Of a DNA stretch of 64,000 nucleotides, positions 1 through 8,217 are shown piece by piece; positions within the stretch are counted from its first letter, which is position 1; each line of letters opens with the position of its first letter. The translations under genes were made by a program, and so were the position numbers. The notes beneath the pieces are model-generated. The model saw only the letters and a program-made list of their open reading frames with translations. It was not told the DNA's origin and ran no database searches. The stretch comes from Lysobacter sp. (GTDB taxonomy: Bacteria > Pseudomonadota > Gammaproteobacteria > Xanthomonadales > Xanthomonadaceae), in NCBI GenBank assembly GCA_011526085.1, contig WYBC01000014.1, forward strand, positions 1 to 64,000, read 5' to 3'.

Positions 1-228
1 CAGCGCGAAGATGAACATGCTCATCCACGCCGACGGCACGTGGATGTAGAGAATGCGGAAGCTGTCGCCCTGCTGGTAATCCGCCGGCACCCCGAACAGC
101 GCGCTCCAGGTGCCCCAGGCCATGACCAGCAGCGCCAGCCCGAAACACCACGGCGCCCAGCGCGCGGCGAAGCGGTCGAAGTACGGCGGCGAGCCGAGTT
201 GGTGGAACCAGCGGACGGCCGGATGCAC
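1..228 (-). CDS. ccmC: Heme exporter permease CcmC, 5' part only
   Basis: This is the N-terminal 76 residues of the inner-membrane heme-handling protein of cytochrome c maturation (system I); the rest lies beyond the left edge. The reading frame contains WFHQLGSPPYFDR, a hydrophobic stretch, then PADYQQGDSFRI and HVPSAWMSMFIF, which are hallmark CcmC sequences around the first membrane helices. No ATG is available before the upstream in-frame stop; the GTG at 228 (V-H-P-A-V-R-W) is the only plausible start and has a GGAG about 11 bases upstream. The gene upstream on this strand is a flavin reductase, not the usual ccmB, so ccmC seems to head its transcript. Identity is from recalled family sequence; the start is inferred. 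Confidence 0.85.
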   Translation of the reverse strand, partial: MHPAVRWFHQLGSPPYFDRFAARWAPWCFGLALLVMAWGTWSALFGVPADYQQGDSFRILYIHVPSAWMSMFIFAL

Positions 229-368
229 GACGGGGAGGTCTCCAGCGGGGCGACCCGCAAAGCGGTCCCCCGAGTCTGCAGGCCTCGGCTTTCGTCAACA
301 TTAAGGCGAATCGTGACGACCGCCGCCGGGCTGGCCGTGCGGCTCGCGGATGAATCGCCTCTCGTCCG

Positions 369-923
369 CTATCGGGTGTCGAGACTCGCGGCGTAGCCCG
401 CGACGAAGTCGGCGATGGTTTTCAGCGCGGCCTCGTCGACGATCTCGCCGTCCGCACCGATGCTCTGGTGAGCGCGCGACAGCATCAGCGATTTCCCGGT
501 CCAGACCTGCACGCCCAGCGACTTCAGCACCGGCAGCCAGGCGGCCTGCGCAAGCAGCGTGCCGAAGCCGCTCGGGGATGCGCCCATCAGCGCCAGCGGA
601 CGCCCGCCGAAGAGTTGGCGGAGTTCGCCCGCGGGTCGCGACAGCCAGTCGATGGCGTTCTTCAGGACGCCGGGCATGCCGTTGTTGTACTCCGGCGTCG
701 CCAGCAGCAGCGCGTCGCTGGCCCGGATCCGCGCCTTGAGCGCATCGACCGCTTCGGGAATGCCGGTCGCCGCTTCGAGATCGCCGTCGTACAGCGGAAT
801 CCCGTGCAGGGTCGCGATCTCGATCCCGACGCCTTCGGGCGCAGCGCGCCGGGCCGCGCGCAGCAGCGCGGTGTTGAACGACGCCGCGCGCAGGCTGCCG
901 GAAATGCCCAGGATCCGGGTCAT
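369..923 (-). CDS. NAD(P)H-dependent FMN reductase (ChrR/YieF-like)
   Basis: A 184-residue flavodoxin-like reductase. The N-terminal GISGSLRAASFN is the FMN phosphate-binding loop, and ATPEYNNGMPGVLKNAIDW is the second signature of the NADPH-dependent FMN reductase/quinone reductase family. Members are soluble flavoproteins that reduce quinones, flavins or metal ions, protecting against redox cycling; the real substrate cannot be told from sequence. It starts 22 bases after the puuC stop on the same strand, so it is probably the last gene of a puuR-puuC transcript, which might give it a role near polyamine oxidation, although this is only inferred from position. Confidence 0.9.
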   Translation of the reverse strand: MTRILGISGSLRAASFNTALLRAARRAAPEGVGIEIATLHGIPLYDGDLEAATGIPEAVDALKARIRASDALLLATPEYNNGMPGVLKNAIDWLSRPAGELRQLFGGRPLALMGASPSGFGTLLAQAAWLPVLKSLGVQVWTGKSLMLSRAHQSIGADGEIVDEAALKTIADFVAGYAASLDTR

Positions 924-945
924 CGCATTGCTCCTCGTTTCGTGC

Positions 946-2448
946 TCAGGTCGCCAGATTGATCCAGGTCGCCTTCACTTCGGTGTATTTCTCGAACGCG
1001 TGCAGCGACTTGTCGCGACCGTTGCCGGACTGTTTGTAGCCGCCGAACGGTGCGGTCATGTCGCCGCCGTCCCAGTAGTTCACCCAGACGCTGCCGGCGC
1101 GCAGCTTGCGCGCGACGCGATGCGCCCGGCCGATGTCGCGGGTCCAGACGCCCGCGGCCAGCCCGTACTCGGTGTCGTTGGCCATGCGCAGCGCGTCGGC
1201 TTCATCGTCGAAGGCGATCACCGACAGCACCGGCCCGAAGATCTCCTCGCGGGCGATGGTGTGGCCGTGCTCGACGCCGTCGAAGATCGTCGGTTCGATG
1301 TAGCAGCCGCCCGGCACGATGTCGGCGCGCTTGCCGCCGAGCAGCAGGCGGCCGCCGTCGGCCTGACCCTTGGCGATGTAGTCCAGCACCCGCGCGGTCT
1401 GGCCTTCGTCGACCATCGCGCCCATCGGCGCGCCGGGATCGAGCGGATGCCGCGGCTGCATCGCCCTGCCCGCTTCGACCACCGCGGCGACGAACGCATC
1501 CTTGATCGAGCGTTCGACCAGCAGTCGCGAGGCCGCGGTGCAGACTTCGCCCTGGTTGTAGAAGATGCCGCCGGCCGCGGCCTTGGCCGCCTGTTCCAGG
1601 TCGGGCGCATCGGCGAAGACGATGTTCGGGCTCTTGCCGCCGCATTCCATGTAGGCGCGTTTCATGTTCGAGCGCCCGGCGCACTGCAGCAGGTGCTTGC
1701 CGACGGCGGTCGAACCGGTGAACACCAGGCCGTCGACATCCATGTGCAGCGCCAGCGGCTCGCCGGCGCCCTTGCCGAAGCCCGGCACCACGTTGAGGAC
1801 ACCGGCGGGAATGCCCGCTTCCATCGCGATCTCGGCGAGGCGGATCGCGGTCAGCGGCGACTTCTCGGAGGGCTTCAGTACCACCGAATTGCCGGTGGCC
1901 AGCGCCGGGGCGAGCTTCCACACCGCCATCAGCATCGGGAAATTCCACGGCACGATCGCGCCGACCACGCCCAGCGGTTCGCGGGTGACCAGGCCCAGTT
2001 CGTCCGGTCCGGTGGCGGCGACTTCGCCGTACACCTTGTCCAGCGCCTCGCCGGTCCAGGCCATGCAGCGGATGGTCGCGGCCACGTCCACGGCGCGGGC
2101 ATCGGACACCGGCTTGCCCATGTCCAGCGATTCCAGCACCGCCAGCTCGTCGCCGTATTGTTCGATGAGCTGCGCGAACCGGATCAGGACCTTCTTGCGA
2201 TACGCGGGCTTGGCCTCCGCCCAGCGCCCGGCCTCGAAACTGCGCCGCGCGGCGGCGACCGCGCGATCGATGTCCTCGGCCTCGCACTCGGCCACCCGGC
2301 CCAGCACGCGGCCGTCGATCGGGCTGATGCAGTCGAAGGTCCTGCCGCTGGCGGCATCGACGAAACGGCCGTCGATGAAGGCCTGGGTGTGGATGCGCAG
2401 GCCGTCGGCCAGGGCCTGCCAGGTGTCGCGGGTGCGGGGGGCGTTCAT
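946..2448 (-). CDS. puuC: Gamma-glutamyl-gamma-aminobutyraldehyde dehydrogenase PuuC
   Basis: A 500-residue NAD(P)-dependent aldehyde dehydrogenase, the third step of the gamma-glutamylated putrescine route. The sequence follows E. coli PuuC closely: [30 protein letters not shown], the glutamate-containing FTGSTAVGKHLL and MECGGKSPN segments, the catalytic cysteine in FYNQGEVCTAASR, and the C-terminal GGYKQSGNGRDKSLHAFEKY. Length equals the family norm (about 495). It lies 20 bases downstream of the PuuR-like regulator, which is the regulator of this pathway in E. coli. PuuC enzymes accept several aldehydes, so a wider omega-aminoaldehyde role, for example 3-aminopropanal to beta-alanine, is possible. 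Confidence 0.93.
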   Translation of the reverse strand: MNAPRTRDTWQALADGLRIHTQAFIDGRFVDAASGRTFDCISPIDGRVLGRVAECEAEDIDRAVAAARRSFEAGRWAEAKPAYRKKVLIRFAQLIEQYGDELAVLESLDMGKPVSDARAVDVAATIRCMAWTGEALDKVYGEVAATGPDELGLVTREPLGVVGAIVPWNFPMLMAVWKLAPALATGNSVVLKPSEKSPLTAIRLAEIAMEAGIPAGVLNVVPGFGKGAGEPLALHMDVDGLVFTGSTAVGKHLLQCAGRSNMKRAYMECGGKSPNIVFADAPDLEQAAKAAAGGIFYNQGEVCTAASRLLVERSIKDAFVAAVVEAGRAMQPRHPLDPGAPMGAMVDEGQTARVLDYIAKGQADGGRLLLGGKRADIVPGGCYIEPTIFDGVEHGHTIAREEIFGPVLSVIAFDDEADALRMANDTEYGLAAGVWTRDIGRAHRVARKLRAGSVWVNYWDGGDMTAPFGGYKQSGNGRDKSLHAFEKYTEVKATWINLAT

Positions 2449-2468
2449 GCGGCGTGACTCCGGAAGGA

Positions 2469-3017
2469 TCAGAACGTGGCGGGCGTGTTGGCGCTGATGA
2501 GGACCGCGTCCTCGTCGCCGACGTTGCGGAAGCGGTGCGGGATGCGGCTCTCGAAGTAATAGGCCTCACCGGGGCCGAGCACGCGGACGCGATCGCCGAC
2601 GGTGATTTCCACCCGGCCCTGCACGATCACGCCGCCCTCCTCGCCTTCGTGGGCGAGCATGCTTTCCCCGGTATCGGTGCCCGCGGGCATGACTTCGCGC
2701 AGGATGCACATCTGGCGCTGTGGCCGGCGCTGGCCGACGAGGAAATAGTGGATGTCGTTGTTGCCCACGTCGGGCTGTTCGCCACGCTCGTAGAACGGGC
2801 TGTCGACCGGCCCGGCGTCGAGGTCCATGGTGAAGAAGTCCGCCAGCGAGATCGGAATCCCGTCCAGCACCTTCTTCAGCGAGCTGACCGAGGGGCTGAC
2901 CTTGTTCTGTTCGATCAGCGAAATGGTGCTGTTGGTCACGCCGACCCGTTTGGCCAGCTCGCGCTGGCTGAGGCCTTTGGTCTTGCGGACGAGTTGCAGG
3001 CGTGCGCCGATATCCAT
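2469..3017 (-). CDS. puuR: PuuR-type repressor (HTH plus cupin)
   Basis: A 182-residue regulator with a Cro/C1 helix-turn-helix (about residues 6-60, containing GLSQRELAKRVGVTNSTISLIEQ) followed by a double-stranded beta-helix cupin at the C-terminus (about 105-180, with HEGEEGGVIVQGRVEI and PHRFRNVGDEDAVL). This architecture and the NKVSPSVSSLKKVL stretch match PuuR, which in E. coli represses the putrescine genes and is relieved by putrescine. The gene is divergent from the aminotransferase-ald-mmsA block and cotranscribed with puuC. Inverted repeats in the shared upstream region are candidate operators, implying autoregulation and control of both sides; that control is inferred. Confidence 0.88.
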   Translation of the reverse strand: MDIGARLQLVRKTKGLSQRELAKRVGVTNSTISLIEQNKVSPSVSSLKKVLDGIPISLADFFTMDLDAGPVDSPFYERGEQPDVGNNDIHYFLVGQRRPQRQMCILREVMPAGTDTGESMLAHEGEEGGVIVQGRVEITVGDRVRVLGPGEAYYFESRIPHRFRNVGDEDAVLISANTPATF

Positions 3018-3038
3018 TCAGAGTCCATCGACTTTGTT

Positions 3039-3106
3039 GATGCGGGATACTTTACACCGATCCCGCTCCGCAGCATTTTTTGCCGATTCCCGCATCGGTT
3101 GTAAAG
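3039..3106. promoter_or_regulatory. Candidate PuuR operator: two overlapping inverted repeats
   Basis: The puuR/aminotransferase intergenic region contains CTTTACA at 3050-3056 matched by TGTAAAG at 3100-3106, with CCGAT/ATCGG extending both arms, and GATGCGGGA at 3039-3047 matched by TCCCGCATC at 3088-3096. All four arms are exact. An A+T-rich stretch near 3075-3081 separates them in otherwise GC-rich DNA. The site sits where a PuuR dimer or tetramer could control both divergent transcripts. Binding is inferred; I do not see an exact copy of the E. coli PuuR box. Confidence 0.5.
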
Positions 3107-3185
3107 TTTTTTCAACACGGTAAGCTTGGCTGCGACACGCCTCACTCTCGACCTGCCGGCGGCGCGCCGGCCCGGAGCCCACCCG

Positions 3186-4562
3186 ATGCGCGACGACACT
3201 TCCACGCCCGCTGCCGGCTACGGCGACCACTACACCCGCCAGGCGACGAGCCGGCCCGAGGCGATGGACGCCTTCTGGATGCCGTTTTCGGCCAACCGCC
3301 AGTTCAAGGCCGAGCCGCGGCTGCTGACCGGCGCCTCCGGGATGTTCTACCGCTCGGTGGACGGCCGCGAGATCCTCGACGCGACCGGCGGGCTGTGGTG
3401 CTGCAACGCCGGCCACGCGCGCCCGCGCATCGTCGATGCCGTGCAGCAGCAGATCGCCACGCTCGATTTCGCGCCGACCTTCCAGATGGGCCACCCGCTG
3501 CCCTTCACCCTCGCCGAGCGGCTGGTGGCGATCGCCCCGGACCATCTCAATCACGTCTTCTTCACCAACTCCGGCTCGGAGTCGGTCGACACCGCGCTGA
3601 AGATCGCGCTCGCCTACCACCGCGCCCGCGGCGAAGGCCATCGCACCCGCCTGATCGGCCGCGAGAAGGGCTACCACGGCGTCGGCTTCGGCGGCATTTC
3701 GGTGGGCGGCCTGCCCAACAACCGCAAGTTCTTCGGCAGCCTGCTGCCGGGCGTGGACCATCTGCGCCATACCCTCGATCTGGAGCGCAACGCCTTCAGC
3801 CGCGGCCTGCCGCAGCACGGCGCGGAACTGGCCGAGGATCTGGAACGCCTGGTGCTGCTGCACGACGCCAGCACGATCGCGGCGGTCATCGTGGAGCCGG
3901 TGGCGGGCTCGGCCGGCGTGGTGCTGCCGCCGGTGGGTTACCTGAAGCGTTTGCGCGAGATCTGCGACAAACACGGCATCCTGCTGATTTTCGACGAAGT
4001 GATCACCGGTTTCGGCCGCGTCGGCAAGGCCTTCGCGGCGGAGCGCTTCGGGGTGATGCCGGACATGATCACCACCGCCAAGGGCCTCACCAACGGCTGC
4101 GTGCCGATGGGCGCGGTGTTCGTCTCCGACGGCATCCACGACGCGTTCATGCGCGGCCCGGACAACATGATCGAACTGTTCCACGGCTACACCTATTCCG
4201 GTCATCCGCTGGCCTGCGCCGCCGCCCTGGCGACCCTGGATACCTACGCCGAGGAAGGCCTGTTCGAACGGGCGATCGAGCTGGAATCGTACTGGGCCGA
4301 TGCGATGCAGGCCCTGCAGGGCCTGCCCAACGTCATCGACACCCGCAACCTCGGTCTGATCGGCGCGATCGAACTCGCGTCGCGTCCCGGTGCGCCGGGT
4401 GCCCGCGCCTACGACGTCTTCACCCGCTGCTTCCATCGCGAAGACCTGCTGATCCGCGTGACCGGCGACGTGATCGCCCTGTCGCCGCCGCTGATCCTGG
4501 ATCGCGTGCACATCGACCGGATCTTCCGGACGCTTGCGCATGTGATCGCCGAAACGGCCTAA
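3186..4562 (+). CDS. Omega-amino acid:pyruvate aminotransferase (beta-alanine type)
   Basis: A class III PLP aminotransferase of 458 residues. FFTNSGSESVDTALKIALAYHRARG, the aspartate of LLIFDEVITGFGRVG, and the PLP lysine in TTAKGLTNGCVPMGAVF are plain; WMPFSANRQFKAEPR near the N-terminus is typical of beta-alanine:pyruvate transaminases. The enzyme moves the terminal amino group of beta-alanine or another omega-amino acid to pyruvate, giving malonate semialdehyde and alanine. I chose the ATG at 3186 because GGAG lies 8 bases upstream; a longer form from TTG at 3126 has no comparable site and adds a poorly conserved tail. Downstream ald and mmsA supply the next steps, so beta-alanine is the likeliest substrate. 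Confidence 0.88.
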   Translation: MRDDTSTPAAGYGDHYTRQATSRPEAMDAFWMPFSANRQFKAEPRLLTGASGMFYRSVDGREILDATGGLWCCNAGHARPRIVDAVQQQIATLDFAPTFQMGHPLPFTLAERLVAIAPDHLNHVFFTNSGSESVDTALKIALAYHRARGEGHRTRLIGREKGYHGVGFGGISVGGLPNNRKFFGSLLPGVDHLRHTLDLERNAFSRGLPQHGAELAEDLERLVLLHDASTIAAVIVEPVAGSAGVVLPPVGYLKRLREICDKHGILLIFDEVITGFGRVGKAFAAERFGVMPDMITTAKGLTNGCVPMGAVFVSDGIHDAFMRGPDNMIELFHGYTYSGHPLACAAALATLDTYAEEGLFERAIELESYWADAMQALQGLPNVIDTRNLGLIGAIELASRPGAPGARAYDVFTRCFHREDLLIRVTGDVIALSPPLILDRVHIDRIFRTLAHVIAETA

Positions 4563-4599
4563 TGCGCGCCTCTGCCCACCCTACTCACGGTATACGACC

Positions 4600-5715
4600 A
4601 TGCTGATCGGCGTCCCCAAGGAAATCAAAAACCACGAGTACCGCATCGGCCTGACCCCCGCCGGCGCGCGCGAACTCGTCGGGCACGGCCACCGGGTGAT
4701 GGTGCAGCGCGACGGCGGCAAGGCCATCGGCCTGACCAACGAGATGTACCAGAAGGCCGGCGCCGAAATCGTCGACACCGCGGAAGAGATCTTCCGCCGC
4801 GCCGAGATGATCATCAAGGTGAAGGAACCGCAGCCGGTGGAGTACGCGATGCTCCGGGAAGGCCAGTTGCTTTACACCTATCTGCACCTCGCGCCCGATC
4901 CGGACCAGACCGCGGGCCTGGTGAAGTCGGGCTGCACCGCGATCGCCTACGAAACCGTCACCGACCGCAAGGGCGGCCTGCCGCTGCTGGCGCCGATGTC
5001 CGAAGTGGCCGGCCGCATGTCGATCCAGGCTGGCGCGCACGCGCTGGAGAAGGCGCAGGGCGGCTCGGGCGTGCTGCTCGGCGGCGTGCCCGGCGTGAAG
5101 CCGGCGGAAGTGATGGTGATCGGCGGCGGCGTGGTCGGCATCAACGCCGCGCGCATGGCGATGGGCATGAACGCGCACGTCACCATCCTCGACCGGTCGC
5201 TCGACCGCCTGAAGTATCTCGACGAGCTGTACGGCCATCAGCTGACCACGATCTATTCGACCCACGACGCCATCGAGGAACGCCTGCCCGACACCGATCT
5301 GGTGATCGGCGCGGTGCTGATTCCCGGCGCCGCCGCGCCGAAGCTGGTGTCGCGCGAACAGCTGAAGCTGATGCGCCCCGGCTCGGTACTGGTGGACGTG
5401 GCGATCGACCAGGGCGGCTGCTTCGAGACCTCGAAAGCCACCACCCACCAGAATCCCACCTACGAGGTGGACGGCGTGATCCATTACTGCGTCGCGAACA
5501 TGCCCGGCGGCGTCGCCCGCACCTCCACCTTCGCGCTGACCAACGCCACCCTGCCCTTCGCCGTGCAGTTGGCGAACAAGGGCGCGAAGAAGGCGATGCT
5601 CGACGACGAGCACCTGCTCAACGGCCTCAACGTGCACGCCGGCAAGATCACCTACAAGGCGGTCGCCGACGACCTCGGCTACGAATACGTGCCGGCGGCG
5701 AAGGCGCTGGGATGA
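4600..5715 (+). CDS. ald: Alanine dehydrogenase
   Basis: A 371-residue NAD-dependent alanine dehydrogenase, the exact usual length. It opens with [20 protein letters not shown], has KVKEPQ (substrate-binding lysine region) near residue 75, the Rossmann loop [15 protein letters not shown] near 173, and [14 protein letters not shown] near 270. It oxidatively deaminates L-alanine to pyruvate and ammonium in the cytosol. Between an omega-aminotransferase that makes alanine from pyruvate and an acylating dehydrogenase, its logical job is to regenerate pyruvate so that the transaminase runs catalytically. It starts 37 bases after the aminotransferase stop, probably in one transcript. Annotation is secure; the coupling is inferred. 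Confidence 0.97.
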   Translation: MLIGVPKEIKNHEYRIGLTPAGARELVGHGHRVMVQRDGGKAIGLTNEMYQKAGAEIVDTAEEIFRRAEMIIKVKEPQPVEYAMLREGQLLYTYLHLAPDPDQTAGLVKSGCTAIAYETVTDRKGGLPLLAPMSEVAGRMSIQAGAHALEKAQGGSGVLLGGVPGVKPAEVMVIGGGVVGINAARMAMGMNAHVTILDRSLDRLKYLDELYGHQLTTIYSTHDAIEERLPDTDLVIGAVLIPGAAAPKLVSREQLKLMRPGSVLVDVAIDQGGCFETSKATTHQNPTYEVDGVIHYCVANMPGGVARTSTFALTNATLPFAVQLANKGAKKAMLDDEHLLNGLNVHAGKITYKAVADDLGYEYVPAAKALG

Positions 5716-5727
5716 TGATGCGAGACC

Positions 5728-5815
5728 GGTAGAGCGGTCTTGAGGCCGCTGCTTTTCCGGAAATGGGCAGCGGGCTGGTTTTCGACAGTCGAATGACTGG
5801 TCAGCCCACTCTACC
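5728..5815. repeat. REP-like inverted pair, GTAGAG type
   Basis: GGTAGAG at 5728-5734 faces CTCTACC at 5809-5815. The left arm continues into a short hairpin (AGCGG, then CCGCT) and the right arm into a larger one (GGGCTGG facing TCAGCCC). The unit sits between ald and mmsA. It resembles the GTAGAG-headed REP elements of Stenotrophomonas and relatives, but the arms have diverged. It may act as a transcript stabiliser or weak attenuator; no T tract follows. Confidence 0.6.
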
Positions 5816-5828
5816 GAGGCGATGCGAA

Positions 5829-7328
5829 ATGAAGACGGTTCCGCACCATATCGACGGTCACGCAATCGATGACGCGGACCGCTACGCCGACGTCTTCGAT
5901 CCCGCCACCGGCGCGGTCACGAAGCGCGTGCCGCTGGCGTCCATCGGCGACGTGCGCACCGCGGTCGACGCCGCGCAGGCCGCCTTCCCCGCCTGGGCCG
6001 CGACCACGCCGCTGAACCGCGCGCGAGTGATGTTCCGGTTCAAGGAGCTGCTGGAACGCCATGCCGGCGATCTCGCCGCGATCATCACCTCCGAACACGG
6101 CAAGGTGCTGTCCGACGCGAAGGGCGAAGTCACCCGCGGCCTGGAAGTGGTCGAATTCGCCTGCGGCATTCCGCATCTGCTCAAGGGCGAGCATTCGATG
6201 AACGTCGGCCGCGACGTCGATTCGTGGACCGAATACGCACCGCTGGGCGTGGTCGCCGGCATCACGCCCTTCAATTTCCCGGCGATGGTGCCGCTGTGGA
6301 TGTTCCCGGTCGCCATCGCCTGCGGCAACACCTTCATTCTCAAACCGTCCGAACGCGATCCGTCGGCGTCGCTGTTCATGGCCGATCTGCTGAAGCAGGC
6401 GGGCCTGCCCGATGGCGTGTTCAACGTGGTCCACGGCGACAAGGTCGCGGTCGACGCGCTGCTCGACGAGCCGCGGGTGCAGGCCATCAGCTTCGTCGGC
6501 TCCACGCCGATCGCCGAATACATCTATGCCCGCGGCAGCGCCAAGGGCAAGCGCGTGCAGGCGCTGGGCGGCGCCAAGAACCACATGGTGGTGCTGCCCG
6601 ACGCCGACCTCGACGGCGCGGTGTCCGCGCTGCTCGGCGCCGGCTACGGTTCCGCCGGCGAACGCTGCATGGCGATCTCCGTGGCCGTGTGCGTCGGCGA
6701 CGCCACCGCGGACGCGCTGGTCGCGAAGCTGGCCCCCAAGGTCGCGGCGCTGAAGATCGGCCCCGGCTGCGTGGATCCCGGCTCTTCGGAACCCGAGATG
6801 GGCCCGCTGGTCACCGGCGCGCATCGCGACAAGGTCCGCGGTTACGTCGATGCCGGCGTGTCCGAGGGCGCGACCCTGGTCGTCGACGGACGCGGGCATT
6901 CGGTCGATGGCCATGCTGGTGGCTTCTTTCTCGGTGGCTGCCTGTTCGACCATGTCGCGCCGGAGATGACGATCTACCGCGAAGAGATCTTCGGCCCGGT
7001 GCTGTGCGTGATGCGCGTGCCCGATTTCGACGCCGCGCTGCGCCTGGTCAACGCCCACGAATACGGCAACGGCACCGCGATCTTCACCCGCGACGGCGGC
7101 GCCGCGCGCGAATTCGCGCATCGCGTGCAGGCCGGCATGGTCGGCGTGAACGTGCCTATCCCGGTGCCGATGGCCTTCCACAGTTTCGGCGGCTGGAAAC
7201 GCTCGATCTTCGGCCCGCTGCACGTGCACGGCCCCGACGGCGTGCGCTTCTACACCCGGCTGAAGACGATCACCGCGCGCTGGCCGGACACGCACGCGGC
7301 CGAATTCGTGATGCCCACGATGAAATGA
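5829..7328 (+). CDS. mmsA: CoA-acylating (methyl)malonate-semialdehyde dehydrogenase
   Basis: A 499-residue aldehyde dehydrogenase of the CoA-dependent MmsA/IolA group. Signatures are [43 protein letters not shown], the glycine-rich [15 protein letters not shown], and the catalytic cysteine in [12 protein letters not shown]; the C-terminal [10 protein letters not shown] is also typical. It converts malonate or methylmalonate semialdehyde plus CoA and NAD to acetyl- or propionyl-CoA and CO2. Following a beta-alanine transaminase it completes beta-alanine breakdown; valine or inositol catabolism genes are not nearby. The ATG at 5829 was chosen because GAGG lies upstream and the protein then begins at the family N-terminus; an upstream ATG at 5763 lies within the REP-like repeat. 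Confidence 0.93.
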   Translation: MKTVPHHIDGHAIDDADRYADVFDPATGAVTKRVPLASIGDVRTAVDAAQAAFPAWAATTPLNRARVMFRFKELLERHAGDLAAIITSEHGKVLSDAKGEVTRGLEVVEFACGIPHLLKGEHSMNVGRDVDSWTEYAPLGVVAGITPFNFPAMVPLWMFPVAIACGNTFILKPSERDPSASLFMADLLKQAGLPDGVFNVVHGDKVAVDALLDEPRVQAISFVGSTPIAEYIYARGSAKGKRVQALGGAKNHMVVLPDADLDGAVSALLGAGYGSAGERCMAISVAVCVGDATADALVAKLAPKVAALKIGPGCVDPGSSEPEMGPLVTGAHRDKVRGYVDAGVSEGATLVVDGRGHSVDGHAGGFFLGGCLFDHVAPEMTIYREEIFGPVLCVMRVPDFDAALRLVNAHEYGNGTAIFTRDGGAAREFAHRVQAGMVGVNVPIPVPMAFHSFGGWKRSIFGPLHVHGPDGVRFYTRLKTITARWPDTHAAEFVMPTMK

Positions 7329-7347
7329 TTTCGGATGAAATGCTTTT

Positions 7348-7427
7348 CGTAGGAGGGCCTTCAGGCCCGAGCTTTTGCTTTCGATGCGAGAACAATACAA
7401 AAGCTCGGGCCTGAAGGCCCTCCTACG
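7348..7427. repeat. REP-like perfect inverted repeat, GTAGGAG type
   Basis: Two exact 29-base arms (7348-7376 and 7399-7427) enclose a 22-base spacer; each arm starts CGTAGGAGGGCC and includes TTCAGGCC as its own small palindrome. The core GTAGGAG-N-GGC-TTCAG-CGAGC is shared with the pair at 51307-51388. It lies between mmsA and cobB and could form a very stable cruciform or transcript hairpin. Such units are common intergenic repeats in Xanthomonadaceae. Confidence 0.85.
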
Positions 7428-7451
7428 ACACTGCGATACGACACGATTTGC

Positions 7452-8159
7452 ATGAAACCCGCCATCGACCCCAAGAAAATCGTAGTCCTGTCGGGCGCCG
7501 GCATCAGCGCAGAAAGCGGCATTCCCACGTTCCGGGACAGCGGTGGTCTGTGGCACCAGCACGATCTGCGCGAGGTCGCGACACCGGAAGGCTGGGCCCG
7601 CAACCCGCAACTCGTGCTCGATTTCTACAACGAACGGCGAGCGGTCGCAGCCGCCGCCGAACCCAACGCCGCACACCTCGCATTGGCCGCACTCGAACAG
7701 AGATTCGATGTGGTCATCCTGACCCAGAACATCGACGATCTGCACGAACGGGCCGGATCGACCAATGTCATCCACCTGCACGGCGAGCTCGCATGGGCGC
7801 GTGGCACCTCGGCGAAGCGACTGCGGCGACGCATCGACGCGACCCCGATCATGCTCGGCGATCTGTGCGAGGACGGATCGCAACTGCGACCGGATATCGT
7901 CTGGTTCGGCGAACCCGTGGAGCGCATGGATGCAGCGTGCGCGGAGATCCTGACGGCGTCGAAGTTCCTCGTCGTCGGGACGTCGTTGACCGTGTTCCCC
8001 GTGGCTTCGCTGGTCAAGAAGGCGCGCTGGCATGCGGAAAAGGTACTTTGCGCGCTCGATGTCGAGCGGCGACCGGCGGGCTACACGCTGCTGCGCGGCG
8101 CAGCAGGCAAGATCGTGCCGGGCCTCGTCCAGCGCTGGCTCGCGGACGCGCCGCGCTGA
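7452..8159 (+). CDS. cobB: Sirtuin-type NAD-dependent protein deacylase lacking zinc cysteines
   Basis: A 235-residue Sir2-family protein. GAGISAESGIPTFRD (residues 15-29) and TQNIDDLHERAG (91-102) bind NAD, H110 in HLHGE is the catalytic base, and LRPDIVWFGE and VVGTSLTVFPVASL complete the fold. Sirtuins remove acetyl or other acyl groups from lysines with nicotinamide release. The zinc ribbon that normally follows HGE with two CxxC pairs is replaced by ARGTSAKRLRRR, and only one cysteine (in GDLCEDG) remains, so no tetracysteine site exists; this recalls the zinc-less bacterial sirtuins. It follows an acyl-CoA-producing pathway and precedes agmatinase. Start ATG has only a weak ribosome site. 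Confidence 0.9.
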   Translation: MKPAIDPKKIVVLSGAGISAESGIPTFRDSGGLWHQHDLREVATPEGWARNPQLVLDFYNERRAVAAAAEPNAAHLALAALEQRFDVVILTQNIDDLHERAGSTNVIHLHGELAWARGTSAKRLRRRIDATPIMLGDLCEDGSQLRPDIVWFGEPVERMDAACAEILTASKFLVVGTSLTVFPVASLVKKARWHAEKVLCALDVERRPAGYTLLRGAAGKIVPGLVQRWLADAPR

Positions 8160-8217
8160 CGTTTTCCCGGTATCGCGCGTCCCGGCGAACGACGCGCGAC
8201 ATCGCACCGGAGTTTTC

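Noticed and set aside
3126-3185. TTG start giving 20 more residues to the omega-aminotransferase
   Set aside because: No ribosome site, lies in the presumed operator region, and the ATG at 3186 has GGAG at ideal spacing.
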